Of a stretch of DNA of 64,000 nucleotides, positions 23,526 to 31,223 are shown piece after piece. The DNA comes from Janthinobacterium rivuli (GTDB taxonomy: Bacteria > Pseudomonadota > Gammaproteobacteria > Burkholderiales > Burkholderiaceae_D), in assembly GCF_029690045.1 (NCBI RefSeq), contig NZ_CP121464.1, positions 1,736,001 to 1,800,000 of the forward strand. Direction: 5' to 3'. The first letter of the stretch is position 1; each line of letters begins with the position of its first letter. The notes below the pieces were generated by a model. The model was not told the origin of the DNA. It searched no databases and saw only the letters and a list, made by a program, of their open reading frames with translations. The position numbers were made by a program, and so were the translations under genes.

Positions 23526-24166
23526 GATTGCGGCCCGCCCGACTGGTCGCCGCCGGCCTTGACGCCGCCGTGCGCATGCTTGGCCAGGCTGATGGCGCCG
23601 GCCAGCACGTCCTCGCTGGCTTTGATCGTCCCTTGCACGGCCATGGCCACGCCGCCAGCGGCGCCGGCTTTCGCGTTCACGCCGCCGTTCAGCGCGGTGG
23701 CGCCGTTGACAATCAGGTTTTTCATGACGGTCAGATCACCCGTGCAGATGGTGCTGGGCGCGTTCGACGTGACTTTGTCGGCCGTGATGGTGGCGCTGCC
23801 GCCGGGAAGGGTAGCCGTCAGGGCATGGGCCGCGTGGTCGTACTGCACCACGGCGCCGTCGGGGTAGTGCGTGGTGTGGATACTGTCGCTCGATTCGGGC
23901 GCGTCAAATTCCTGCGAGTACAGCGCCGGTACGATGACGCCGCGCGTCAGGTCGCCGCCTGGGGAAAAGACGATCACCTGTTCGCCCACGGTGGGCGCCG
24001 ACCAGGTGCGCGTGCTGCCGGCGCGCGGCGTGGCCCATTTCAGCCATTCGGTGGTGAGTGTCGGGCCGAGCCGCACGCGCGCCCTGGCCCCTTTAACCTC
24101 GGCAATGGTGCCCAGGCGGATCAGGTTTTGCAGCAAGCGGAGGAGGTCGGACAGGTCGGCGTTCAT
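23522..24166 (-). CDS. V: Baseplate spike protein gpV
   Basis: About 214 residues. An OB-fold-like first half (IRLGTIAEVKGARARVRLG, GEQVIVFSPGGDLTRGVIV) is followed by a Gly/Ala-rich beta-helical part ending in HAHGG, the metal-binding histidines of the P2 gpV spike tip. I chose the ATG at 24166 (MNADLSDLLRLLQNL) from the family start; 24202 is also possible. Upstream the base composition drops sharply into a foreign low-GC gene. Confidence 0.92.
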   Translation of the reverse strand: MNADLSDLLRLLQNLIRLGTIAEVKGARARVRLGPTLTTEWLKWATPRAGSTRTWSAPTVGEQVIVFSPGGDLTRGVIVPALYSQEFDAPESSDSIHTTHYPDGAVVQYDHAAHALTATLPGGSATITADKVTSNAPSTICTGDLTVMKNLIVNGATALNGGVNAKAGAAGGVAMAVQGTIKASEDVLAGAISLAKHAHGGVKAGGDQSGGPQS

Positions 24167-24273
24167 GCAGTGCATGTTGCCGAAGTCCGCGTGCGGATGC
24201 ACGCGGGGGCGGGTTGATATGAAGATTAGTAACTTTGTATACTGGAAAAAGATTTTTTGTTGGGATTAGATGG

Positions 24274-25068
24274 TTAAATCGCGCGCAGGGGTAATTTAAT
24301 AGTTGGGGATATTATTCTTTTGTAGTGGATATTATTTAAAGTCCATTCTGATTCAATTCGATCAATAAATATAGTCCAAAAATCCAATTCCTTCGGTGTG
24401 AAGGTATTTGGTACGCGTAATATCGGGACGAAAAGGGTGATTTGATTATCGTTTGTTTCGGAAAGAATTGATACCGGGCCACTGCCTTTGCAGTACGAAA
24501 TATGGTGTTCGAGTCTGGTCTGTGTAATATGTCTGAAGTCTGGAGAGGAAATTCCACTTAATGGCGATATGACGTAGAGAATTCCGGCGTAAGGATGCAT
24601 GTCTTCGATACTGAGCCAATGAAATACAGCGGATAGTAAAACGTAGATGATTGCAAGGATTGCAAGCTGCCCCATGGGGTGCCCTGATTTTTCGAATATA
24701 GTAATGGCAAAAACAAGCGGAAGTAAAATAACGCCAAGTAATGAATTAATAGCTATTGCAAGATATCTTTGTTTTTTTGCAATTTTATCCAGTAAGCCAT
24801 CATCTCCTTTAGAAAATTTTTTTGCCAATATGGAAAATATTAATAATACTGCTGATGATATTATAAAAATTTGAAAAGTTACAGAATTTGAAGTTTTGTA
24901 TAAATTTTCTATTTCCTCATTTAGCTGTGGGGTTGTTGGGCTATTTTGTATTTCATTGAATAGAATTGTTGCTATGGTGAATATGGCAAAAGCTTTACCC
25001 GATGTGGGTAAGATCCATTCTTTTAAGAAGAGGGAAAGCCACTCTTTAATCGTATATTTTTTAAGCAT
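24274..25068 (-). CDS. Low-GC membrane protein inserted in the tail operon (cargo/moron)
   Basis: A 264-residue protein with four likely membrane segments (about 22-38, 62-82, 102-124 and 132-152) and a soluble C-terminal domain of about 100 residues with strands (QITLFVPILRVPNTF). It matches no family I recognise. The gene and its flanks (24203-25255) are strongly AT-rich against the very GC-rich tail genes on both sides. It sits between gpV and gpS, the place of the Z/fun gene in P2, a known moron position. It may alter the host envelope or exclude superinfecting phages, which is inference from topology and location. It is not required for tail assembly in related phages. Confidence 0.75.
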   Translation of the reverse strand: MLKKYTIKEWLSLFLKEWILPTSGKAFAIFTIATILFNEIQNSPTTPQLNEEIENLYKTSNSVTFQIFIISSAVLLIFSILAKKFSKGDDGLLDKIAKKQRYLAIAINSLLGVILLPLVFAITIFEKSGHPMGQLAILAIIYVLLSAVFHWLSIEDMHPYAGILYVISPLSGISSPDFRHITQTRLEHHISYCKGSGPVSILSETNDNQITLFVPILRVPNTFTPKELDFWTIFIDRIESEWTLNNIHYKRIISPTIKLPLRAI

Positions 25069-25255
25069 AAATTATTTATTTAGTTTGATTGAATTTTTTT
25101 CGTGATGTTTGTTTTTAAAAATTAGCAATTTAAACTCAAAAATATATTTTTCTTTGAGTTGTAAATTCTGAAGGAATTTTTCGCTTACAAATAGTTCCAT
25201 CCTGGTAACTTTAATGCATTTTTAACTTATTGTCTTTTTTATTTCGATGTGTAGT
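25069..25255. promoter_or_regulatory. AT-rich upstream region of the membrane cargo gene
   Basis: These 187 bases hold no gene but include the perfect inverted repeat AACTCAAA (25133-25140) / TTTGAGTT (25153-25160) around a second AT palindrome. The half-site ACTCA resembles the putative repressor operators at 9586-9632. It could be a terminator for gpS or an operator/promoter for the cargo gene; the direction cannot be settled by eye. Confidence 0.4.
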
Positions 25256-25723
25256 TCAGAATTTTTCGAAATATTTGAGAAGGGAGTTTCGTATTGAATC
25301 TCGATTTGCATCACTTATTCCCAAAAGTGGGCGGGCTGGATAGGAATAAGTTGCGCCTTTTTTTTTGACTCGGTCTTGCCAGCCAAACTGATGCACCCGC
25401 GCCACGCGCGCTACCCAGCCAAAGAAACCGACTTCGATCTGGTCGCCGGTCGCCTTCACTTTCAAGTGCTTGGCGGTACGAATCTTGGCGAACATCGCCG
25501 CCTTCTGCCGCTTGATGCGCCCGTTCTTCCCCTTGAATTCCTTGCGCCGCTTGCGCGCCGGATACGCGGCGCCATCCGGCCCCTGCTGCGCCTTGATGCG
25601 CTGCGCCTGGCTGCGGCGCAGGTCGATGGCCACCTTATGATTGATGGCGCGGCGTTGGGCCGGCTGCAGCTTGGCCAGCAGCGCGCCGGCCCAGGCTTCC
25701 AATGCGCGCAGGTCTTCGCTCAT
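25256..25723 (-). CDS. S: Tail completion protein gpS
   Basis: A 155-residue P2 gpS homologue (phage virion morphogenesis family) with the start SEDLRALEAWAGALLAKLQPAQ and the conserved ARVARVHQFGWQDRV and YPARPLLG motifs. The ATG at 25723 overlaps the gpR stop; the ORF extension to 25747 is within R. It ends at the edge of the low-GC cargo segment. Confidence 0.92.
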   Translation of the reverse strand: MSEDLRALEAWAGALLAKLQPAQRRAINHKVAIDLRRSQAQRIKAQQGPDGAAYPARKRRKEFKGKNGRIKRQKAAMFAKIRTAKHLKVKATGDQIEVGFFGWVARVARVHQFGWQDRVKKKGATYSYPARPLLGISDANRDSIRNSLLKYFEKF

Positions 25724-26208
25724 GGCGTGGCCTCGGGCGTGCGCCATTCGGCCAGCAGGGTCTCGCCGTCATACAGCTTCCAGAACTCGTCCGCATAGGC
25801 CGGCATGTGCTGTATCTCGGCCAGGTGCTTGATGTCCAGGCGGCCCGCCTCGCCGGTCTTGACGGCCACGCGCTCGGTCAGGTCCAGCTTGATGGAAATG
25901 TCGACCGTTTCATGGCTATTAAAATCCACCTCGAAGGCGATGCCATGCTTGCGCGTTTCCTCGTTGGCCATCAGGTCGAGCTGGTGGACTTTCAGCCAGG
26001 CGATCAGGGCCACCATGATGGCGTCGGCGTCGCCCGCGTAATCGGTGACGATCAGGTTGAGCTTGAAGCGGTATTCGAAGGAGAGGGAGGCGGTGGCCGA
26101 CGCCACCACGTTGCCCTCGTCGGCGAAGACCAGCAGGCGGTCGGGGTCGCGCTGCAGGTCGGGGATGGCGGCGGCCAGGTGCTGGCGCAGGCTATTCGGT
26201 TTGTACAT
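25720..26208 (-). CDS. R: Tail completion protein gpR
   Basis: A 162-residue P2 gpR-like tail completion protein, starting MYKPNSLRQHLAAAIPDLQRDPDRL with a YRFKLNLIVTDYAGD strand. It joins the sheath/tube end to the connector together with S. Its start overlaps the end of the spanin gene by about 17 bases. Confidence 0.9.
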   Translation of the reverse strand: MYKPNSLRQHLAAAIPDLQRDPDRLLVFADEGNVVASATASLSFEYRFKLNLIVTDYAGDADAIMVALIAWLKVHQLDLMANEETRKHGIAFEVDFNSHETVDISIKLDLTERVAVKTGEAGRLDIKHLAEIQHMPAYADEFWKLYDGETLLAEWRTPEATP

Positions 26209-26704
26209 GGTAGGTGTCTCTTACTAGGTTGTAGGCGTCGATGCAGGCGTTCAGCTGGCGGGTGGCGTCGTCGCCGTCCCCGGCAATGGCGTCAAGAGCT
26301 GCCGCAGTCGCTGGGTCAAGTTCGGCGCGCGCTTGGTGCCGATGGCCTGCGGCAGCGGTGGGATCTGCAGTTGCAGCGCACTGGCCGCTGGCGATGGGGA
26401 TTGACAGGCGCACAGCGCCGCTGCGCACGTCAGCATGGAAACGGTCGCGTTCAGTTTTCGCATGGGTTTGTTCCTGGGTGAGGTGGTCGGCGCGCTGCGC
26501 CAGGGCGGCGCCGGCGGCGCGCTCCAGCGTCAGCACGCGGGCGGTGGCCTGGGTCAGTGCGGTGGCGGCGGTGGATGTTTGGATAGCGGCCGCCCGCTGC
26601 AGTTCGGCGATGCTGGCGTCCTTGCGCCAGCCCTGCGTCGTCCAGCCCGCGATGGCGCCGCATAGCAGGCAGGCGGCCAGCGGGCGCCAGGTGAGCTCAA
26701 TCAC
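26192..26704 (-). CDS. lysB: Inner-membrane spanin (Rz/LysB-like)
   Basis: A 170-residue Rz-like i-spanin with one N-terminal membrane segment (LAACLLCGAIAGW) and a long helical periplasmic part (about 30-120). The GTG at 26704 overlaps the endolysin stop (GTGA). It works with the nested o-spanin at 26251-26463 to fuse the inner and outer membranes after the endolysin has cut the wall. Confidence 0.85.
   Translation of the reverse strand: MIELTWRPLAACLLCGAIAGWTTQGWRKDASIAELQRAAAIQTSTAATALTQATARVLTLERAAGAALAQRADHLTQEQTHAKTERDRFHADVRSGAVRLSIPIASGQCAATADPTAAAGHRHQARAELDPATAAALDAIAGDGDDATRQLNACIDAYNLVRDTYHVQTE
26251..26463 (-). CDS. lysC: Outer-membrane spanin lipoprotein (Rz1/LysC-like), nested in lysB
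   Basis: A 70-residue lipoprotein fully inside the Rz-like gene in another frame: MRKLNATVSMLTCAAALCAC gives a short signal peptide and lipobox LCAC with the lipidated cysteine, and the mature part is Pro-rich. That is exactly the Rz1 plan of nested spanin pairs. Confidence 0.85.
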   Translation of the reverse strand: MRKLNATVSMLTCAAALCACQSPSPAASALQLQIPPLPQAIGTKRAPNLTQRLRQLLTPLPGTATTPPAS

Positions 26705-27261
26705 ATGGCCACCCGTTCCTTGATCCAGCCGAACAGAAAACGGCGCTGGCTCTTGTTGGCTTCCGTGATTTCCAGGTAGCGCGCTGCCTGCAGACCATTC
26801 AAGGCGCGCAGCAGCACGGTGGCGCCATCCTGGCCGCGCCATTTGAGAAAAGCGGCCAGCGCACCCAGCGACTGCGCGCCCAGGCGGCCATCGACGAACA
26901 GGGCGGGATAGCGCGCGCCGGTGTCATTGAAACCGTTCAGCCAGCGCTGCAGGAACTCGGCCGCGCGGTGCGGCCCCATGTTCACGCCCGTGTCGATCAC
27001 TTCGGCGCCGATGCCGGCATGCAGGGACAGCACCTGGTCGAATTTCGGTTCCGTGATGTAGCGCGCCGTGTAAATGGCGCGCGCCACGGCCACAGGCAGG
27101 TCGCGTATCGGGCCTTGATAGCCGTTGGCGCGCGCCACGGCCACGGTGATGCCGAAATTGGTTTCGCCGCCTTTGTCGGCTGGGTCGTTCACATAGCCGC
27201 CTTCGGCGCGCAAGATGGCGTCGATGGTGCGCGCGATCAGCGGGTTTTCCATGGCGACCAT
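26701..27261 (-). CDS. K: Endolysin, GH108-type N-acetylmuramidase
   Basis: A 186-residue peptidoglycan hydrolase of the glycosyl hydrolase 108 family. The catalytic Glu20 stands in AEGGYVNDPADKGGETNFGIT-type sequence, followed by the C-terminal peptidoglycan-binding part (VDGRLGAQSLGAL). There is no signal peptide, so export relies on the holin just upstream. The ATG at 27261 overlaps the holin stop (TGATG). Confidence 0.92.
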   Translation of the reverse strand: MVAMENPLIARTIDAILRAEGGYVNDPADKGGETNFGITVAVARANGYQGPIRDLPVAVARAIYTARYITEPKFDQVLSLHAGIGAEVIDTGVNMGPHRAAEFLQRWLNGFNDTGARYPALFVDGRLGAQSLGALAAFLKWRGQDGATVLLRALNGLQAARYLEITEANKSQRRFLFGWIKERVAM

Positions 27262-27671
27262 CAGTGTTCCTTCGCGTCTTTGACCAGCTCGGCGATGTCC
27301 TTGTCGCTGCGGCGCTGGAACCACAGGGCCACTGCGCGCGATACCCACCAGCCGGGGGCGCCGACGATCAGATCGATGGCGGACGCGTTGACCATGGCGC
27401 CGATGGCGGGGAGCTGGGCGCACAGGAGCTGGTACACGGTGCCGCCCAGCAGGCACGAGAATACGCCCGCGCAGGCCAGGCGGGCGACGAATTCGCCCTT
27501 GTTGAAGGTTCCGTCGGCATTCAGCGGCGGCAGCACGATGTACAGCATGGCCGCGCCGACCATGCCGAGCGCCGCCTTGAAGCCGTACAGTTTGACCAGG
27601 GTGGCGAAACCACCAAACGATTCTGCGGACATTGCTTGATTCTCCGGTGAGAGGGTAGATAGATTTTTCAT
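27261..27671 (-). CDS. Holin (lysis timing membrane protein)
   Basis: A 136-residue protein with hydrophobic segments near 30-48, 63-82 and 88-110 and a charged C-terminal tail (RRSDKDIAELVKDAKEH), directly before the endolysin. It is the expected holin of the X-holin-endolysin-spanin order of P2-like phages, although the sequence is longer than P2 gpY (93 aa). The pore-forming role is inferred from position and topology. Confidence 0.8.
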   Translation of the reverse strand: MKNLSTLSPENQAMSAESFGGFATLVKLYGFKAALGMVGAAMLYIVLPPLNADGTFNKGEFVARLACAGVFSCLLGGTVYQLLCAQLPAIGAMVNASAIDLIVGAPGWWVSRAVALWFQRRSDKDIAELVKDAKEH

Positions 27672-27696
27672 GAGGGTAAAAAGGTGGATTGCCGCG

Positions 27697-27906
27697 TTAA
27701 TCCCATAGCTGCACGATGTCCGCAGCTTTGGCCGTGCTGGGTGCCGGCTCGGGCAGGGTGACGACCAGGCCGGCCGGCAGCACGGCGCCGTGGCGCGCCA
27801 GCGCGGGATTCATTTCCAGGGTTTGCTCGACGTATCCCGCACCGTCGCCCATGTAGCGCCACACCAGGGCGTCTACCGTGTCGTGCTGCTGCGTGCGTAC
27901 CTGCAT
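27697..27906 (-). CDS. X: Tail protein gpX
   Basis: A 69-residue gpX homologue starting MQVRTQQHDTVDALVWRYMG, a LysM-like fold typical of P2 tail protein X. The ATG at 27906 overlaps the gpL stop (TGATG). It precedes the holin, as in P2. Confidence 0.92.
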   Translation of the reverse strand: MQVRTQQHDTVDALVWRYMGDGAGYVEQTLEMNPALARHGAVLPAGLVVTLPEPAPSTAKAADIVQLWD

Positions 27907-28409
27907 CAGATCAGTTCCACGGTCAGGTGCGTGCGCCCGACGATATCTGCGATGGCCCATTGCGCATTGCGCCGCTGCGCGCCGGGCGCCTCGTCCAGCC
28001 ATTCCATGCTTTTCTTGTCGCTCACGGACGTGGCCGTGCTGTCGTAATCGCGGTAACGCTCGATCAGGTCCGCTTTCGCCGTGCTGTAGACGGCGCGCCG
28101 GTACTGCGCCAGCAAGCGGGACTCGCGGTTGATGCGCGTGGCCGGCACGTCGACCAGGGCGGCGATATCGGCAGCGGCCTGCTTGCCCTGCCAATCGGCC
28201 AGCTCGCGGTTGACCTGCAGGATGGCGTCCACCACGGCTTGCACCAGGCGCGCGTCGGTGACGGTGCCGTCCAGGCGCATGGCGTCGCGCATATCGGCGA
28301 GGGCAATATCGGGAAACCAGCCGTCGTTTTCGATGACGCCAGGGGTAGGCGTCGGCGGCGCGGGCGTGGCGCCGGGCGGGATGGACGGGGGCAGGGCCAT
28401 GAAGGACAT
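27906..28409 (-). CDS. L: Head completion protein gpL
   Basis: A 167-residue P2 gpL-like head completion protein with a Pro-rich leader (1-25), the WFPDIALADMRDAMRLDG stretch and a helical core. It closes the capsid connector after packaging. The first ATG is used; an internal ATG at codon 4 is also possible. A gap of 105 bases with a GC hairpin near 28475-28510 separates it from M. Confidence 0.92.
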   Translation of the reverse strand: MSFMALPPSIPPGATPAPPTPTPGVIENDGWFPDIALADMRDAMRLDGTVTDARLVQAVVDAILQVNRELADWQGKQAAADIAALVDVPATRINRESRLLAQYRRAVYSTAKADLIERYRDYDSTATSVSDKKSMEWLDEAPGAQRRNAQWAIADIVGRTHLTVELI

Positions 28410-28514
28410 ACGGGGCTTTCAAAAATGGGGCGGTGGACGGGGTTCATCAGGCCGAGATTGTTGCCAATGCGTTGGCCAGAATCCCCCCGTGCCGCCGTGC
28501 TGCGGGGGATGCTC

Positions 28515-29231
28515 TTACGTGGAACCAGCCGCGCGCTTGATGCGCCGCTCCAGCCGTTCCATATCTTTCTTGACGCCGCACGACTCGGACAGGGCGCGGG
28601 CGCGTTTCAACTGGCCCATGGCGTTTTCCGCTTGCGGCACCAGCGCCGGTGCGATGTCCGTGTCGTCGGCCTGATCGAGCACGGCGATCAGGGCCAGGCC
28701 GATGGCCTTGTGCAGCTTGGCGCGCGCCTGGTCGGGTGCGTCGCTGGTGGCCGTCAGCTGTTCCACCTGGCCCAGCACCTGGGCCGCGTGCTGCGGGTCG
28801 CTGGCCAGCTTGCCGTGCAAGTAGCCTTCGGCAAACTCGTCCAGCATCAGGGTGGCGATGTCGCGGCTGTAGGTGTCGGGCAAGGTGAACTTGTGTTCCA
28901 GCGCATAGGCGGCCATGACCAGGGCACGCTCATACTCGCCCGTGTCGATATGCCACACCAGCAGGCTGGCAAACACGTCATCCTGGGCGCCCTTGCCGCC
29001 GGCCAGCACGCCGTCGATCCACTGCGCGTAATCCGGCAGCAAGGTGGCCTTGACTTCGATCTTGCGTTCGACCGACTGGATGGACTTCAAGCGCCGGCGG
29101 TCGTCGGCCAGCTTGTAGAGCATCAGCTCATAGGCCGTGCCGGTGGTGACGCCTTGCGGCGCGGCGGCGCCGGCCGTGCGCTCGGCCAGCATGCGCGCGC
29201 GGTGGCGCAGGGCAGGGGATTGATTGGCCAT
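28515..29231 (-). CDS. M: Terminase small subunit gpM (endonuclease)
   Basis: A 238-residue P2 gpM homologue: SPALRHRARMLAER at the start, then helical DNA-recognition and nuclease parts (LPDYAQWIDGVLAGG, LVWHIDTGEYERAL). It recognises and cuts cos with gpP. Its ATG overlaps the capsid stop (TAATG). Confidence 0.94.
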   Translation of the reverse strand: MANQSPALRHRARMLAERTAGAAAPQGVTTGTAYELMLYKLADDRRRLKSIQSVERKIEVKATLLPDYAQWIDGVLAGGKGAQDDVFASLLVWHIDTGEYERALVMAAYALEHKFTLPDTYSRDIATLMLDEFAEGYLHGKLASDPQHAAQVLGQVEQLTATSDAPDQARAKLHKAIGLALIAVLDQADDTDIAPALVPQAENAMGQLKRARALSESCGVKKDMERLERRIKRAAGST

Positions 29232-30250
29232 TATTTGTCTTTCAGCTCGATGTTTTCCACCAGCGCGGCCAGGCCCAGGTCTTCGATCACGTAGGCGTCG
29301 TTGGACGATTCGTAGTTCTCGATGCGGTCGCGCTTGGGCACGTCCTCGACGCGGCGGCGGCGCGCGCCTTCCTGGAAGTAGATCGACAGATTGTCGAAGC
29401 GCGTGATGAGGATGGCGTTATCGGGGAAGAAGGGCACGCGCGCGGCCGGCAAGCCGCCGATGCGTTTCTGGCTGATGATGATGTCGGCCGCCAGGGTTTC
29501 CGTGGGCGCCTGCTTGGTGTTGACCAATGGAAAATACTTGTCGTTCAACAGCTTGCGCCCGACGATGGCCACCAGATTGGTGTCTTCCTGATACCACGGG
29601 TCCAGCAGGTTGACGGCATCGGTGACGGCCGCGTCCAGGTTGGCGTAATCCGCATCGGCTACGTCGCCGATGATGACCTTGCCCGGCATGCCTGCGGCGA
29701 CCAGGCCCAGCACGCGCTCGGGCGCCAGCTCGCGCAGGTGCTGCAGCCAGCCCTTGTTCACGTCCTGCAGCAGCGGGTTGGCGTCCAGATCGGTGTCTGC
29801 CATGGCTTTCACGCCATTGAAGCCGATGACGATGCGGTCCAGCGCCTGGCGCGTCAAGATGGCATTGGCCACGCGCGACTGGAAGTCGGGGAACTTGGCC
29901 CAGGCGTCCAGCTTGGCATAGTTCAGATGCGTGTCGAAGTTGGTCTGCTCGCAGCGGTACTTGGTGCCGTCCAGGGTGGACAGGTCGCGCGTCTTGCGTT
30001 CCTTGTCCTTGGTATTGGTGCGGCCGGCAATCGGGCCGGATACGCCTAGGCCCAGCTTTTCGCCTTCCTGCTCGGTCACGCCGATGATGTTCACTTTCGT
30101 CAGGAACTCGCTCGATTCCTGCATTTTCGTTTCCAGCTTTTGCTGCACGCTGGGCGTGACGCTGAAGGTCTTGGCCACGTTGTCCGTGTCGTTCAGTTGG
30201 CCCAGGCGGGTTTCATATTGGCCAAAGACCTGGCGCGTTTGCTTTTTCAT
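29231..30250 (-). CDS. N: Major capsid protein gpN
   Basis: A 339-residue HK97-fold capsid precursor of the P2 N family with the classic start KKQTRQVFGQYETRLGQLN and the markers KYRCEQTNFDTHLNY and KRIGGLPAARVPFFPDNAIL. It is probably trimmed at the N-terminus by the gpO protease during maturation. Its length is close to P2 gpN (357 aa). Confidence 0.96.
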   Translation of the reverse strand: MKKQTRQVFGQYETRLGQLNDTDNVAKTFSVTPSVQQKLETKMQESSEFLTKVNIIGVTEQEGEKLGLGVSGPIAGRTNTKDKERKTRDLSTLDGTKYRCEQTNFDTHLNYAKLDAWAKFPDFQSRVANAILTRQALDRIVIGFNGVKAMADTDLDANPLLQDVNKGWLQHLRELAPERVLGLVAAGMPGKVIIGDVADADYANLDAAVTDAVNLLDPWYQEDTNLVAIVGRKLLNDKYFPLVNTKQAPTETLAADIIISQKRIGGLPAARVPFFPDNAILITRFDNLSIYFQEGARRRRVEDVPKRDRIENYESSNDAYVIEDLGLAALVENIELKDK

Positions 30251-30298
30251 ATATCGGTGCTCCGTTGTTGAATGGGGTGTCGTGGATGGCGTGGACGC

Positions 30299-31087
30299 TT
30301 AAAACTCGGTCTGCACGGCGCCGTCGTTGCCGGTGGCGGCCGGGCGGCGCGGGCCGTTACCGGGCGCTTCGTCCATCTGCGCCTTGAAGGTGGCCAGCTC
30401 GTCCTGGGTCGCTTTCTGCGCCTTTTCCGCCGCGTCGAGTCGCTTGAGGGTGTCGGCATAGTTGTCGTTGACGGTGACGACGTGGCCGGCCAGCGCCTGC
30501 ACGGCTTCGCTGATGTCGGCGAACTGCGCGGCGTCGGCGCCGGATTTATTCGAAAAGCGCGACAGCAGGTTTTTCACGGCGTCGGCCAGCTTGGTGCCCT
30601 GCGGCTCGTCAAATTCCAGCGTCACCTCGACGGCGGAAGTAAACAGGTTGGCGCTTTGCTGCTTGCGGCTGGCCGAGAATTGCAGTGCCTCGGTGCCCAA
30701 GCTGGCCGGGCTGTCGGTGACGCCCAGGCCGACGAGGTAGGGCTGCGACGAGTCGGCAAAGTCGGGCTGGATTTCCAGGCTGGTGTACAGCTTCTGTTTC
30801 GCCTTGTTGATGGCGATCAGCTCCGGCGTGGGTTCGATCTGCGCGAACAGGGCCAGTTTCTTGCCGCTGTCGGTGTCCACTTCCTCGGCCTTGACGGCGA
30901 TTACGTCGCCGTAGGCCTTGAACTGGCTGTCGGGCAGGATGCCGCGAATGTGCTCCAGCCAGATGCGCGCGCCGTAGGTTTTCGGGTTGTAGGTGGCGGC
31001 GATTTGCTCGATGGTGGCACGGTCGATGTTGCGGCCGTCCGTGGTGGCGCCTTCGGTGGCGACGCGGAAGAATTGGGATTTGGGCAT
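30299..31087 (-). CDS. O: Capsid scaffolding protein and maturation protease gpO
   Basis: A 262-residue gpO: an N-terminal serine protease domain (about 1-140: SQFFRVATEGATTDGRNI, ARIWLEHIRG, TDSPASLGTEALQFS) and a C-terminal helical scaffold (about 190-250). I take the ATG at 31087 (MPKSQFFRVATEG) from the family start; an in-frame ATG 33 bases upstream is less likely. It is divergent from the terminase gene P. Confidence 0.93.
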   Translation of the reverse strand: MPKSQFFRVATEGATTDGRNIDRATIEQIAATYNPKTYGARIWLEHIRGILPDSQFKAYGDVIAVKAEEVDTDSGKKLALFAQIEPTPELIAINKAKQKLYTSLEIQPDFADSSQPYLVGLGVTDSPASLGTEALQFSASRKQQSANLFTSAVEVTLEFDEPQGTKLADAVKNLLSRFSNKSGADAAQFADISEAVQALAGHVVTVNDNYADTLKRLDAAEKAQKATQDELATFKAQMDEAPGNGPRRPAATGNDGAVQTEF

Positions 31088-31223
31088 GGTGGCGTGTCTC
31101 GGTTGATCGGATAACGCCATGGTCAACGTCTTGGCCCTGCGATTCAATGCGCTGCGGGTTGCTATGGCCAATAGCGACTTTTGCCTTTCCCCGTTCCGCG
31201 CGCGCGCGGCCTACGCTGGCGGC

